Below, piece after piece: positions 1-11,668 of a stretch of 64,000 bases of DNA (positions are counted from its first letter, which is position 1; each line of letters starts with the position of its first letter). The notes under the pieces were generated by a model. That model saw only the letters and a program-made list of their open reading frames with translations. It was not told where the DNA came from and did not search any database. Source of the DNA: Thuidium tamariscinum (taxonomy: Eukaryota; Streptophyta; Bryopsida; Hypnales; Thuidiaceae); contig OX344751.2 of NCBI GenBank assembly GCA_947034885.2, positions 22,196,001-22,260,000 on the forward strand. The letters run 5' to 3'. The translations under genes were made by a program, and so were the position numbers.

Positions 1-139
1 AATCTCAGAATTCTCAGAATTCAGAACGACTCGTAGACTTGATGAATTCAGATCGCAATGGACTCGTAAAAGTAAATCCAGGATGCACATCAAAGTGAAT
101 TGAGACGCGCTGAGATTAATGAGGAGCGTTGCTTGATAC

Positions 140-550
140 CTGGGTTGAGGGACGAGCTGTAGCACTTGCGAGCCCTTCGGGTGGCAGCTTCTGAAATAAT
201 GTGATTCCTCCTCTGATCAAATACGAAGTCTGAAATTCAGTGGATTCAGTGTTGCTGCAAGGAATTGTGAGAATGTGTACATGTACTGATGCGAAAGAAT
301 TTACCGAAGTCAACTTCGGAATTGGACTTCGGAACAGAGAGAGACAGGAAACGTTGAGTGAATGTTTGCAGTAGACGAGCTTGCTATATAGTGCCCGCAG
401 GTCAACCATCTGGGTTTCTAGTTTCTTCCGGGGTTTCCACTCCCGCTAATTGATCATGAGATTAGCAAGGAGGCGGTGCTAACTTTCTAATTCCGGGTCC
501 GACATCAGTGTGAGTTACTGTTCAATCGCGTCGCAGCGCGGAGCTTGATT
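140..550 (-). promoter_or_regulatory. Promoter and first exon of a fourth pectate-lyase-family gene lying left of the window
   Basis: Seen: the block at 493-550 (TTACTGTTCAATCG followed by GCGCGGAGCTTGATT on the plus strand) matches the block upstream of the three lyase genes. A TATATA sits at 385-390, the same distance (about 110-130 bp) from the block as in the other copies. Reading on the minus strand, a candidate 5'-UTR exon runs from about 360 to 140 and ends at CCCAG followed by GTATC, a plausible splice donor. The first lyase gene has the same arrangement, with donor CTCAG/GTATG. Inference: a minus-strand family member, or its remnant, has its coding part outside the window. Confidence 0.68.
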
Positions 551-560
551 GCGAGTTTTG

Positions 561-2589
561 TTCTGCTTTTGGGGATTCCACTTGGGTATCCGTCCCCGGC
601 CTACTTGTCTACGGGACTGATAACTTGCACTCTTCTACAAAATTACAAGAATCTCATTTGGGACTCAGTCATTTCTTATTTGGGGAGGGTCAGATCAAAG
701 CGCTTGCCTGATTTATGGAATCTTCAATCCGTCTGTTCCAAAAAAAGGAATAAAAGCTCTTGCTTGATTTCTCTCTTTTTTTTTTTTTGACACAAATAAA
801 GGACTCTTGCTTGATTTCAGTTCATGACTGAATTCGCAGAGATCCTCTTTAATGAGGTTTTAATTTTCGGTGCTTGCATGTTACCGGGACAGTTCTGAGC
901 TAGTAAAAAAACTGGACATTCAGTGTTTCAGTGATGATACAGTATTAATTTTTTTGGAAATTAGCCCAAATGCTAAGGCAGTGAGTAAATCATTAGTAGC
1001 AGGAAACGCTAATTTTTTTTAATTTGCTCTCTTTAATACTAGTGTCTAGTGTGTTATATGGATCATATTTGAATCATTCTTAAGATACATTGGGATAGAT
1101 TCTCATCGTAGACCACATTGGGATTTCGCTATTAAATCTCATACTGGTATTTAACCCCTAACTGTTCAAGGTCTTTTTTGAGTTTTTTTGAAATTGCTAT
1201 GAATTGAACTAAAAGTGAGCATTTGGATAAGATGGATCAATTCTTTTTGAATTGTGATTGTACAAATTCAAACTAGACAAGGGAAAAGAAAGGACAACAA
1301 TATCACTTATACATTGAAAGATTATAATGTTTGATTATGGTAGTATTAAAACTGTAAAAGTCAATTTGAACTTTTGAAGTTTTTTAATCTTTTCATGTGT
1401 CAAATCTAAAAATTTGGTTACCAAAATAATTTGAGATTAAAGGACCTACTACCTCTGTCCCATGAAAAAGCTCTAAATCAAGTAGAATTTTTGTCCCACT
1501 AAAAAGCTCCATTTTTTTTTATTCCATCCATTTAGGAAGTATTTGTTGTGTTGAACAACTTCGTAGAGGCAAGTAAAACAATCTTGGAACATTCCTTTGA
1601 CCTTGCAAGCTTGATCTTGCCCATATAAAGGACTTTGTACTAATTGCTTCTATACACAATAGTGTTGACAATGCATTCAGTGATCACTTCAATGCTATGA
1701 AAATTTGATCATAAAATGAGCTAGGTTTTTTTTTGATATTTGGATTAGGAAACATGCTTATAAGATCCCATTGTTGACACCATATTTTAAATCATCTAAA
1801 ATGATAGAGCTGGTCACATTTATAGAATGTACTCAAATACCACACTTTCCACATGAATTTTGGGTGCTTTAACAACACCTAAGCTAAAGATTCTGCATAG
1901 ATCTAAGGGATGGTTTACTTGTTCTTGAATACATGTATTTGTGGCACTATAATCAATTGAAATTATAGTTAGTTTAAGAAGAATGCTTTTGGAGCTTTTT
2001 AGTGGGATGGTGGTAGTAATATATATAGCTCCAATCAATTTGAAGCTTAGAGTCAAAATCTACTTTACAATTTTTCAAAATGAATTTTTAAATGTGAAAT
2101 TTTCACCAAGATCTAGTGTATTTGAGGCTCATTTCCAAAAGTGCTCAACACTATGGAAAGGCAAGATTGCAATTTCAAGAGCCTTGCACAAAATCTTGAA
2201 TAGAAAAAAACATAATCAATCATTCTCAAAATTAGATTTTTTGTGCTAAAACTAGACTTCAAAATAGAAACTTGGTTAGGTTTTATTTAGCTTAAAAATA
2301 CTGTCAACACCAAAATTTGGTGCCTCAAGCATTCAAGGGTTGAAACTAAATCCTTTCTAAATATTGGTCTAATAATGGGCTCCACTTGCAAATAATCCTT
2401 GTAGTAAGCTAGAGATAATTTTCACAACAATAACTAGTAGTGATTTGTGTTTGCAACACTATAATTCTACACTTTCATTTATAGTAGATTTAGACAACTA
2501 TTTTTCCTTAACAACACTTCAATGCTTCAATGCTTCAAAATGTCAAACTAATCTACGGATGATTGTAAGAAACTCTTGTTGGCTTTTTA
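561..2589. other. AT-rich intergenic DNA, no gene recognised
   Basis: Long A/T runs and short open frames only. I see no family signature, no splice-framed exon and no clear terminal repeats. Probably old transposon debris. Confidence 0.6.
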
Positions 2590-3498
2590 AAATTTTGAAA
2601 TAATATTTATAATTTTTGTTTTGGTAAAATTTAAAATTAGACTTCTTAAAATTCTTTTTTAAAGAAAATATGGCTAAAATACATACCTTTAAGATGAAGG
2701 TAACTTTTGAAAGGAAAAGCATAGAAAAATTGTTTAAGTAGAAGAACTAGAAAAGTGCCAAATTTAAAGAAGATAGATATTTTGATGCAAGTGATTGCAA
2801 GAAGCACATGAACTATTTGTTGTGTTTTTTTAAAAATACTTATGATTTTTTTTGGAGTGATTACCAAAGGAAAAGTATTGAAATTTTTTTTAAGTAGGAG
2901 AATTAAAGAAGTGCCAAATCTTGAGAAAGTAGATATTTTGATATTTAATTAATTAAAATAGAAAAATTCAATAAATAAAATAAAATTTGTCCATTTGTAA
3001 CAACTCTATAGTCTATATAGATAAACATTCATCAAAAGAATCACTAATATAATATTTTACATGTTTTGAATTGCCAATTGAATGAAACTCATCTTAAAGA
3101 CTTTTATATCACATAAAATTAAATATTTTTGGATAATAGAACATTTTTAGTAAATTCCAAAATCTAAAGAACGTATATACTAGTTATGAATACCTTATTT
3201 ATAAATCTTGAATCATTTGGAGCAAGAATACAAAAATTATGGCCAAAAAAATGAGCAGCTTGCACTCTGTAATAGGAAATACTATAGGGTTTTTTGCAAT
3301 CATTTATGTTTTAATTAGTTTTAAGAACAACATATATATGAATAAAATAAAAAATTGGCCATTTATGAGAACCCTATGGATATGGTCATTTATTGTAAAA
3401 AGAACCAACAAAATAATATATTCACAACTAAAGAATGCATGTTTTATGATTATAAAATATAACTACAATGAGTCATAAAATCTCAAAATATGACTCAT
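2590..3498. repeat. Decayed copies of repeat family F
   Basis: Contains GTGATTGCAAGAAGCAC near 2790 and strings such as AAAAGTGCCAAAT and TATGGCCAAAAA (3239). These recur in reverse-complement form inside the intact family F copy at 3499-4220 and in the copy at 30322-31051. Boundaries are not recoverable by eye. Confidence 0.5.
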
Positions 3499-4220
3499 GG
3501 GTGATTGCAAGAAACACTTGTCCTATTTTGTGTCACACTACGTGTGCTGATCTGTTTTTTGGTCATAACTTTTGTGTTTTAGCTTCGATTGACTCAAGAT
3601 TTGTAGGTAAGGTACTCATAGCTATCATAAACCTTCCCTAATTTTTTCATAATTTTCAAAAATAATTTACTATCCAAAAATAGACCCCAATTGGATGTCA
3701 CATTTGGTAGTTTAGGGGTTTTTAGTATTATGGAGTACCTTTTTTTAATGATTTTAACATGAAATTTGGATGAGATGGTCTTTTAATAGACTTCTAGCTT
3801 TCCAAGGAAGAATTTTTAAAAATAGTTAATTTTATGTGGTGTGGAGGTCTACAAAGTGAGCTCCTTTTTGCTTGTATTTTGAAACATATAAAATATTATT
3901 TTGGTGAGTTTTTTTGTGAATGACCATCTCCATAAAGTTGTTGCAAATGGATACTTTTTATTTTTTGAAAATATCTATTTTTACTATTTTTCCCTAATTA
4001 AAACATGAAGATATGTATTTTCTTGAGGTTTGGCACTTTTCAAGTTCTCTTACTTAGAGAATTTTTCTATCCATTTCCTTCAGTGAAAACCTTCATCTTA
4101 GAGGTATATACACTATTCGTATTTTTCAAATTTTTTTCAAATTAATTTTCTAATTTTAAAGTACTCCCAAAAAAATCAGCCAAACGCAACAAAATTGGCA
4201 GGTGTTTCTTGCAATCACCC
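3499..4220. mobile_element. Family F non-autonomous DNA transposon, copy 1 (TSD TCAT)
   Basis: Starts GGGTGATTGCAAGAAACACT and ends with the inverted terminus AGGTGTTTCTTGCAATCACCC. It is flanked by TCAT at 3495-3498 and 4221-4224. Length 722 bp, no coding capacity seen. The same termini and 4-bp duplications recur at 21448, 26211, 30322 and 38891. Superfamily not assigned: 4-bp TSDs are known for Sola1-, Ginger- and Chapaev-type elements, but no transposase is present here to decide. Confidence 0.85.
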
Positions 4221-4870
4221 TCATGCTCAAATCATTGTAGATGATTTAGAACATAATTGGGTCTAGTCATTATTGAAAAGTCATATTGGATATGAGTGAT
4301 ATTTGTAGTCATATATATTAGGGAGTATAATTAGCCATAATTACTTAATTAGCAATTTTTTTGCCAACGTGGCGTATATGTTGACTGTCCTTGAGGCTCA
4401 CCTTTCTATAGACTAAGTGACTTAGGAAAAAGGAAAAAAATCCTACGTAGCATATGACTCCATGTAGTCATATTTTTATATTATAAAAATGTGAGCAAAA
4501 AGACATGGACTTCTACACTCTATACTATTAATGGCTTTTAGAATTCCTTTGGATAGTAGCTAGAAGTCTATTAGAAGACCATCCATTCCAAATTTCAATT
4601 TGAAAGTTGTTATTTTGGATACTAAACAGTAGAAAGCCCTTCAAGTAGACAAGTGTGCCATAAAATTGGAGGCTACTTTTGGGTAGTAACATTATTTTGA
4701 AAATTGAAAAAAATTTAGTCAAAGCATAAAATAGTCATGAATACCTTATCTAAATTACCTTATCTATAAATCTTGAGTCATTTGGAGCTAGAATGCAAAT
4801 ATTATGGCCAAAAATCAAATCAACATGTAGGGTGAAATATAAAAAAGACAAGTATTTCTTGCAAAAGATC
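4221..4870. repeat. Reverse-oriented decayed family F copy
   Basis: Ends near 4846-4857 with GACAAGTATTTCTTGCAAAA, a mutated family F terminus. Its interior (ATAAATCTTGAGTCATTTGG at about 4763) repeats the sequence at 3203. No gene. Confidence 0.5.
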
Positions 4871-7800
4871 CTTCTTCCAATAGATCCCTTCAAAATGCAT
4901 TTAGTATTCTAAACTTCATTTCTTCTTGCTTCATTCTCCATGGCTCCACCCAATATTGCTGAATTAGAGTATTATACTTATTTGAAAACCTTAAGTTTCA
5001 TTTGCTTATAACTATTAGAATGTATTCTTTGTAAATCCTTTGACAATCCTGTGAAGTTCCATCACTTAAAGAACCAGGTTTTGCATGGTTATGCACAATA
5101 TGGTTATGCACAACATGGTTATGCAACTGGGATTCATATTATTTTCCATCCTTCCCAATTGCAGGGTCAATTTATATTTTGCCTTCCATTTGAAAGACAC
5201 TCATATTTGACCCCGGTTTCATTTACTTAGAGGCTTTTTGCAATGTTAAGGGCATTGCAACCTTCGAAAAAATAACACTGGTGCTACGTTTTTTAATTGA
5301 TTTTATTTAAAGATTGGTTTTCCTATGAGTACCAGTGAGTTTTTTGACAAATGGATTCTAAATTTGATTGCAATCTGCTCTAAGTGAGCGATTAGAGAAC
5401 AATCAGACCGTGTGTCAAGGACTCGAAATTAATTAAGCCGCTGTTTCCGCGGCGTTAGTCTTGCCACAAATCTTGCGTAAGTTTCCCTATTTCTAGAAAG
5501 TTGGACAGGACCTCATGACTTCATACTTCGTGAGGAACGGAACTGAAGCGGCTCTTCGACTTGCTGCTTCTGCTCATCAGGTTCCCCCCAACGACGTCGC
5601 CAACTTACTTGATTTGGAATCATGGAGATACTCAAAGCTGAAGCTTATTGGCTACAAAGGGCGCCAGCCCACCGACTCCATTCCGCAGCGTTTGACCCGG
5701 TTTCAAAGAGCGTTTCCCACAAATACGATAGAGAGATCCCCTATGTGCTTTCTGTCAGTTTAACTCCTCAATGCTAGGCCTAACTTACTGTAGTATAGTG
5801 AAAATTGCTCTACTGATAAGTTGAAGGATAAGGAGGTAAAATTTGGCAACATGTCATAGCAAACACGTGCCAGGGGTGTTGGGTCATTTGGCTTTCATTT
5901 GACTTTCCAGGCTTCCAGGCTTTAGTGCTCTTGGTTTGGAAGTGCCCGAATGAATTCTTCTACTTCCTTCCTCAGATCCCAGCCACTGGTAATTTTAGTA
6001 GCCAGTTTTTGCAGTATGACAGTTGCAAGACCGTATACAACTGCCTCCCACGATGCGCAAATTATGGTGGGCCGGGAAACATGATCCTCGCCCCTGACTC
6101 CCCGCCTTCAACACTAATGCTAATTGCGATGAATGCCCAAACCGCCAAAGTGGTTTCAGTATACACCAGAAACGGAATTCCAAGGTGCAGCAGAAATCAC
6201 TCACTCGACCACGATGCAAGCATGTGCATGTGATCAGCCATGTTTGGTGACCTTACGGATGCAGCACAAGCACGCTGTGCACTAAATTAATAACTTAATC
6301 AAGGCCCAAATCAAGGAGGCCTTCACTGCACCGAAAAATTTCGCTCGGCAATAATAACCAGTCTGTTGTGTCTCTTCATTTGTTTCCAATAACCAGAATA
6401 AGACAAAATCCACTAACAGGGTCCCACAGGTCTGCCAAAGTTCCGAAAACCGCATCCTTGTTCTTCTTCCGCACTGATGAGACAATGAGACTTCGTACAC
6501 TAACTAGGCGAATTTGCCTGCCCTCTTGAGCTGCTTCTCAGCTCCCGGCACTTTGCTTGATCCCCTGTGCGTTCTAATGCTGCGACGTGGGCAGCATTCA
6601 GTGATTTCAGTCGTCTGGTGATTATCGGCGACCCGATCAAGTGACGGCGTGCTGGTAACAGCGGCGGATGGGAATTTTACAGGCACTGACTTGGTGGAAT
6701 GATCTTTACCTTGGTTGAAGATTTACACCTCAAGGTGCTCAAACTTCTTCACAGGTCCATAATTTTTACAATTTACAAGAGCACTACATTTCATATCTTT
6801 GATAATGTGATTGAAGATTCATAATTCTCTGTTCAAGAACCTCGTATTCGATTCAGTTCTTGGCAAAATTTAATGCACACGCCAAAATGTGACGTTCTGA
6901 GTGCTGTGATGGGTTTTTATCACTGTCCATTTGAAACCTTAGAACTCTGAAATCTAAGACCGGTGTACACCTAAGATTCCTGATGAGTGGACATCAACCG
7001 TTTAGTTCCAAATGAGCGTCGCAGACTGCTCCCGTTGCTGCCAGTGTCCTTTTTCTGTATTCGCCAACGCTGTGAATTTTACGACAATAGAACGAATCTG
7101 GCCATGATTTTGAGAAATTTCTAGTCCGTTTGTACACATGGTCATCTCAATTCGCATGACATGAAGCTGGAATCAGTGCTGGGTGACAACTAGAACAGTT
7201 TCTTGAAGTTAATGATACTGAGATCATGTAAGTGCTGGGATTGACTCCAGAGTTCAATTATTTAGCGAAAAATGTGTCAATTAAGGCACAATGAATCTGC
7301 CATGACGAGTCTGTTGTAGTGAAGACAGCGAATTTTCCTTCAAATTGGGCACAGCAGCTCACAAATTGGGGGACGATGATACCAAAATGGGCCTCACGTC
7401 ACTTACAGGGGGCGGGCTATAAGTACTTCACGCCGTGACTCATCAATGCATCAATCTAACTGAATCTCTGGTGAAATTGAAAGCTTCTTTATCCAGATAA
7501 ATTGACCCCAGAAGCAAGAGTGAGCTTTCATTCTGAAGACATGAGAACCAGTGAACATTCAGCACTGAGAGCAATAAGAGCTATATATTCCAACTTTCTC
7601 AAGTGACTGATTAGAAAGCGCTATTCAACACTGGCCACTTAATTTCCGCACAGGTACTGGCTTCAATCATCAAATTTAAGTCTTCAACTGGTTGACTGTC
7701 TAGTACACCAAGTGAAAAGTTACAAGTTGCAAACAGTTTCCATTCCATTGCATCCAGCAGATAACCGCAACATGGAATTCATCCCTTACTCAAAAACAGC

Positions 7801-8439
7801 GCATCACATTGGCAAATTGGAATCCACCAGTTGAAAGGTGGAAGTCGATAAATGGAGAATAATCAAGTGGTTTGCAGAGAAATTTCAGTCATAAACCGCA
7901 CCCAATTCCTGTATTGCGTGAACGAATGCGTATCTTCAATCTCTGCTGCTCAAATGTGTGACTACGTACCATCGGGAAACAGTATTCTCACTACGCTTCT
8001 GACACCTCATATTCTCCGAAGAGGAAGAGGATATGACAAATCAACCCAACAACACGTTCCCGTACAGCAAACTCCTACTCGTAAGCATGAACATAACAAA
8101 TTGAAAATTACCAGTACATTCTCTCTAGAAAAGACAGCTTCTGAACAATGGCGCAAAATATCAGAAATTTATGAACTGAACCAAAAGCAAACAGAAGATA
8201 ACAGAGCAACTTGAAAATCCTCGCACAAAGCATCCGTATGCATGTCAAAAGTGAGTCCATTACAATAACTTCAAATGTTGTTATAATTGGCCATAGCCCG
8301 ATGAAAACCGTGCAATGTCGGAATCCGCATCCAGTGGGGCAACGACATGCATCTCCAAGGCAATCCCCAAACTCCCGAACACTTGTGTCATGCGGGCATT
8401 CTAATTTTAGACGAAAAAACTAAAGCAACTCAGTCTGCA
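4871..8439. other. Intergenic DNA, no gene recognised
   Basis: Base composition becomes less AT-rich after about 5400. Short open frames (for example 5515-5763, 5925-6233, 7852-8214) have no recognisable domain. A TATA-like GCTATAAGTA lies at about 7418, but no convincing transcript follows. Confidence 0.5.
5085..5127. repeat. Short tandem repeat, 15-bp unit
   Basis: ATGGTTATGCACAAY occurs almost three times in a row with one substitution between units. Too short and too few copies for a satellite. Confidence 0.75.
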
Positions 8440-8917
8440 TAATTGGGGAGGGGGCTTCAGTGAGGTCGATGACTTTGTCTAAACCAACTCTTCACTTTCC
8501 AGCTCCACTTGATCTCCCCAGCAGCGGTCGATTCTCAGAATTGCATCATTCTTCGTTTCAGCAACTCCGTCATACCTCTACATCGGAACTCTCAACTAAA
8601 CCAACTCGTCTGACCAGAAGCAACTGACTGGATTCAGTCACCTGCACTGTGGTCGCGGTTGCACACAAGCAAAACAACTAATGTATATTAACTAAAAGGT
8701 GCACAACTCTTCACTCAATCGGAGCCGCAGAAATTTAAAAAGCATTCGCAGGCTTGACTGAGGAGGTTGCTCGTACTCTCTCTTTGATGGACGTCGGCAT
8801 CCGGGGCTGCTCCAAGCGAAGCCTCAGACTGTGAGTCCATTTTCCCAGAACATGATGGCAGGCCCGCTGAACGCTTCATGTTAACATGATTCCAGGAATT
8901 CGTCGTCCAATTTTCAT
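8440..8917 (-). other. Conserved 3' flank / 3'UTR of lyase gene 1
   Basis: On the minus strand this follows the stop codon and shares blocks with the flanks of the other two lyase genes: a string GGAGCAGCC(C)CGGATGC, AGCAACCTCCTCAGTCA, and further out GAATTGCATCAT. It is more diverged than the pair downstream of genes 2 and 3. It probably contains the 3'UTR and polyadenylation region; the exact site is not seen. Confidence 0.6.
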
Positions 8918-10792
8918 CTACAGACTGAGAGGACCTGCGGCCTTGGTGAGGGCGGGAACCAAGTTGCCAGGTCGGGATGACGTGCTAAATGCCTTCGCAT
9001 ACACGCTCGCCGAAGTCGCCTTCGCGCCGGAACCGACAAAGTAAGCGCCCTCCGTGAAAACGTCGCCGCTCGAAGCCCAGTTCCACTTCTGCCAACCACC
9101 GAACATGGGACCGTTGTCGTTGATGCGCTTCGTCACTTCTTTGTTGCCACTCGGGGTGAAGTAGTTGCCCTGCGAAAGAATGGTAGGGTCCTCGCTGCCA
9201 CCGATCGCGTAAATGCTCCACCCCGAAGAGTAGTCGTTGTTCAACACGTGGAACACGCCGAAGCGGCACCGCGGCAAGCGCTGGATCAAGCCCGGCCCGA
9301 ACTTGTTGAACGCCACCGTCACCTTCATGTTGCGGTCCATGGTGTGGCTGGGGTCCGCACCCAACAACATCGTCTTGTCGTGCTGCTCGAAGAAGTTGTT
9401 CGACACCGTCACCATCGTCGACCCGCGAGTCACATCCAGCAGCCCGTCGGTGGCCCTGGCCAGATAGCAATGGTCCACCCACACATCGTGCGATCCCCAA
9501 ATGTGCAGGCCGTCACCGTCTGTTATGGGACGCTTGACCACCTGTGTCGGGGACGCCCGGACGGTGCTGGGTCCCGATGGCTTGATGTCATGTATGTACA
9601 GGCCGTGGACGATGACGTTGTTTGTCGTCTGGATGGTAATTTGCGACCCACCCGTGATGTGCACCTCGGCACCACGCCCGTCAAGAGTCTTGTACGCCGT
9701 CACCCAGAGTTCGCCCTTCAATTGTATGGTCATGCTCTTGGCGAAGATGATCCACAGCGGCCCGTTGCGAGTCACACCGTAACGCAGCGTGCCGGGCTGG
9801 GCATTCGTAAGGTCGTCGCCATTGTTGGTGACGGTATAGATGGGCCCGTTCTTTCCGCCGATGGCATTGCGTCCGAACCCGATGGCACAGTTGGCGAGTG
9901 CTTGGCGATGGCTTTCCCAGTTGGGGTCGCAACGCCAGCAGTCGTCGATGGGGTTTCCTGTGCCGCATCCGCCCATGGCCTTAGCGAGCGACGCTAGCAT
10001 GTCGTCGGCACTGGTAGCGTTTGTCAAGTCTGTCGTGGACAAGTTTAATCCACTGCACATTCAAAGCACAATTGAAATGACAATCAGCAATTAGTTATGC
10101 GTACGCCAGGGCCGTAGTCCATTCATCGTCCGAAACAGAGCAATGTGGTCGTACAGAATCTGAAATGTCACTCCCTCATTGAGACTAGAACACGAATCGT
10201 CTGGGAAGCTCATATTTCTAATCATGAACAGCAATTAGCACACTCAAAGACGGAATCTATGATGCAGAGAATCCCCATTGAATTGAATTTGATGTTCAGA
10301 AAAGAATTTGATGCACGATGGGGATGGAGATGCTTACTCGTCATTGGCCTGGTAGACGGTGGGGGCATCAGAGGTGTCGAAGAAAACTTGGTCGTTCTCG
10401 TACTCAGCCTGCGAATGCACCACATGCTTGGGGTGGTAAGTGCGAGCGGCAAAGCTGGTGACCGTCTCGGGGGAGTCCACGAAGGTGTCAAAGGGGAGCT
10501 CGGCTTCCGTGGAGGCGAAAGTGTCGCCGTCGTAGTTGTACGTACTCGCATGGGCGGTCGGCGTAGGGACCAGGTCTTTGTAAGTGAAGGACTCGGCGTC
10601 CCAAGGATTGTCCTGACCCACGAAGCTGGGCACGTCGGATTCAGTGTGGAAGACAGCGGGCTGGTCGGGGTTCAACGCTCGGAAGCCGCCGGGCGTGGAC
10701 CTCGCGTAGAGGGGTGTGCATTGGGACGCCGCCAACAGCAACATCAGCAGGCTTGCTGGCACAAGAGTTCCAGCCGCCATTGCGAAAGCCAT
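8918..10792 (-). CDS. Secreted pectate lyase (PL1 family), gene 1, two coding exons
   Basis: Exon 1 is 10792-10338 and exon 2 is 10052-8918. The 285-nt phase-2 intron has donor GA/GTAAGC and acceptor GCAC-free GTGCAG/TGG. Predicted protein 529 aa. The first 30 or so residues form a signal peptide (hydrophobic LVPASLLMLLLAA, then ARS). Next comes an acidic, Thr/Ser-rich region of about 115 residues ending EYENDQVFFDTSDA. Exon 2 encodes a full PL1 beta-helix: Cys-rich CGTGNPIDDCWRC, calcium-site aspartates in DGDGLHIWGSHDVWVDH and TDGLLD, and the catalytic-arginine segment QRLPRCR. Known of the family: Ca2+-dependent beta-elimination of de-esterified homogalacturonan in the cell wall. The start was chosen as the Met before the signal peptide, by alignment with the paralogues; an in-frame Met 10 residues upstream (10822) is possible. 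No disabling mutation is visible. Exon 2 is much richer in GC than its surroundings. Confidence 0.93.
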
Positions 10793-10833
10793 CGCCTGTA
10801 TCTCGGAATACGCCGACGTCAATTTATCCGCAC

Positions 10834-11173
10834 CTGAGAAGCGAAGTAACCAACATTGCTCAATTGATGTCCCAGTGATTGAATCCTAAATCTAAATTTC
10901 AACGGTAATAGATTTACATTGAGAACGACAATACTATCTGCGTATACTTCTCTTAGGATCCCAGAACGGAGAATATTTTCAAACTTTCTGAATTCTGATT
11001 CTGATTGAATTGAATCTGATCAATCTTCCATGCTTGACTTTAATAAGAACAATCAAGGGACTGAATGAGAATGTCAAACTAGTAGTACGTAGAGTTACAG
11101 TGAGGGTGTGAAGCCGCTAAGCAGCTACTAGTAGAAAATTGTGAATTGACATTGGATTCAGAGCTGAGCATAC
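10834..11173 (-). other. Putative 5'-UTR intron of lyase gene 1
   Basis: Minus-strand donor CTCAG/GTATGC at 11173 and acceptor CTTCTCAG at 10834 would join a leader exon to the exon carrying the start codon. The TATA box is about 690 bp upstream of the ATG, which makes a leader intron reasonable. The sites come from sequence inspection only. Confidence 0.5.
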
Positions 11174-11479
11174 CTGAGTGTGTCGAGAAGTGCGAGTGAG
11201 CCCTCCAGCCCCTCCGGCCTAGATACTGCTTGTCAGCTGCATGATCCCTCCAATCTCTGCGACCATCAACGCTGACGGCAGAAATCTGAAATACTGCGAA
11301 TTGAACAATCTCAGAATTGCTCTCAGACTGCTGCACTCTCTGTTCGGGAGCTGAGGTGACACATCGATGCCCCAATGTCAAACGGCCTCGAATTGCCGTG
11401 CTAGACTGCTACGTAACTCTGGAAGTGAGAGATTGATGAGGGACCGATGAGTGAACTAATGCTTTAGTCGGGCGGGGTC

Positions 11480-11668
11480 TTATAAAGAGCAGGCCCGTGA
11501 ATCATATGCTTTGTTTTGCATTCCCGTATCCGTAAGTTAACGAACTTGTGCAGTGCCATTGGACTTGCTTTTCCAGGCGGCAGCTGCTGACTGCGTGGAA
11601 CTGAATGACTCCGAAGTTAGTGTGCATCACTGTTCAATCGAGGGTGCCATTAGCGCGGAGCTTGATTT
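11480..11668 (-). promoter_or_regulatory. Promoter of lyase gene 1: TATA box and shared upstream block
   Basis: On the minus strand CTTTATAAG (11480-11487) is followed by ACCCCGCC, close to the TATATAAGACCCCCGC of gene 2. The family block lies at 11611-11668 (plus-strand ACTGTTCAATCGAGGG and GCGCGGAGCTTGATT), about 130 bp upstream of the TATA. The same block at the same spacing precedes all family members in this window. Confidence 0.72.

Noticed and set aside
5515-6233. Open frames at 5515-5763 and 5925-6233
   Set aside because: Short, no domain, no signal peptide, no splice context linking them.
7418-8423. TATA-like GCTATAAGTA followed by open frames at 7852-8214 and 8211-8423
   Set aside because: The block shared by the lyase promoters is absent, and the frames show no recognisable protein. 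Possibly lies in or beyond the 3' region of gene 1.
9248-9997. Long open frame antisense to exon 2 of lyase gene 1 (and its equivalents opposite genes 2 and 3)
   Set aside because: Shadow of a GC-rich coding exon. The sense frame has all PL1 motifs; the antisense text has none.
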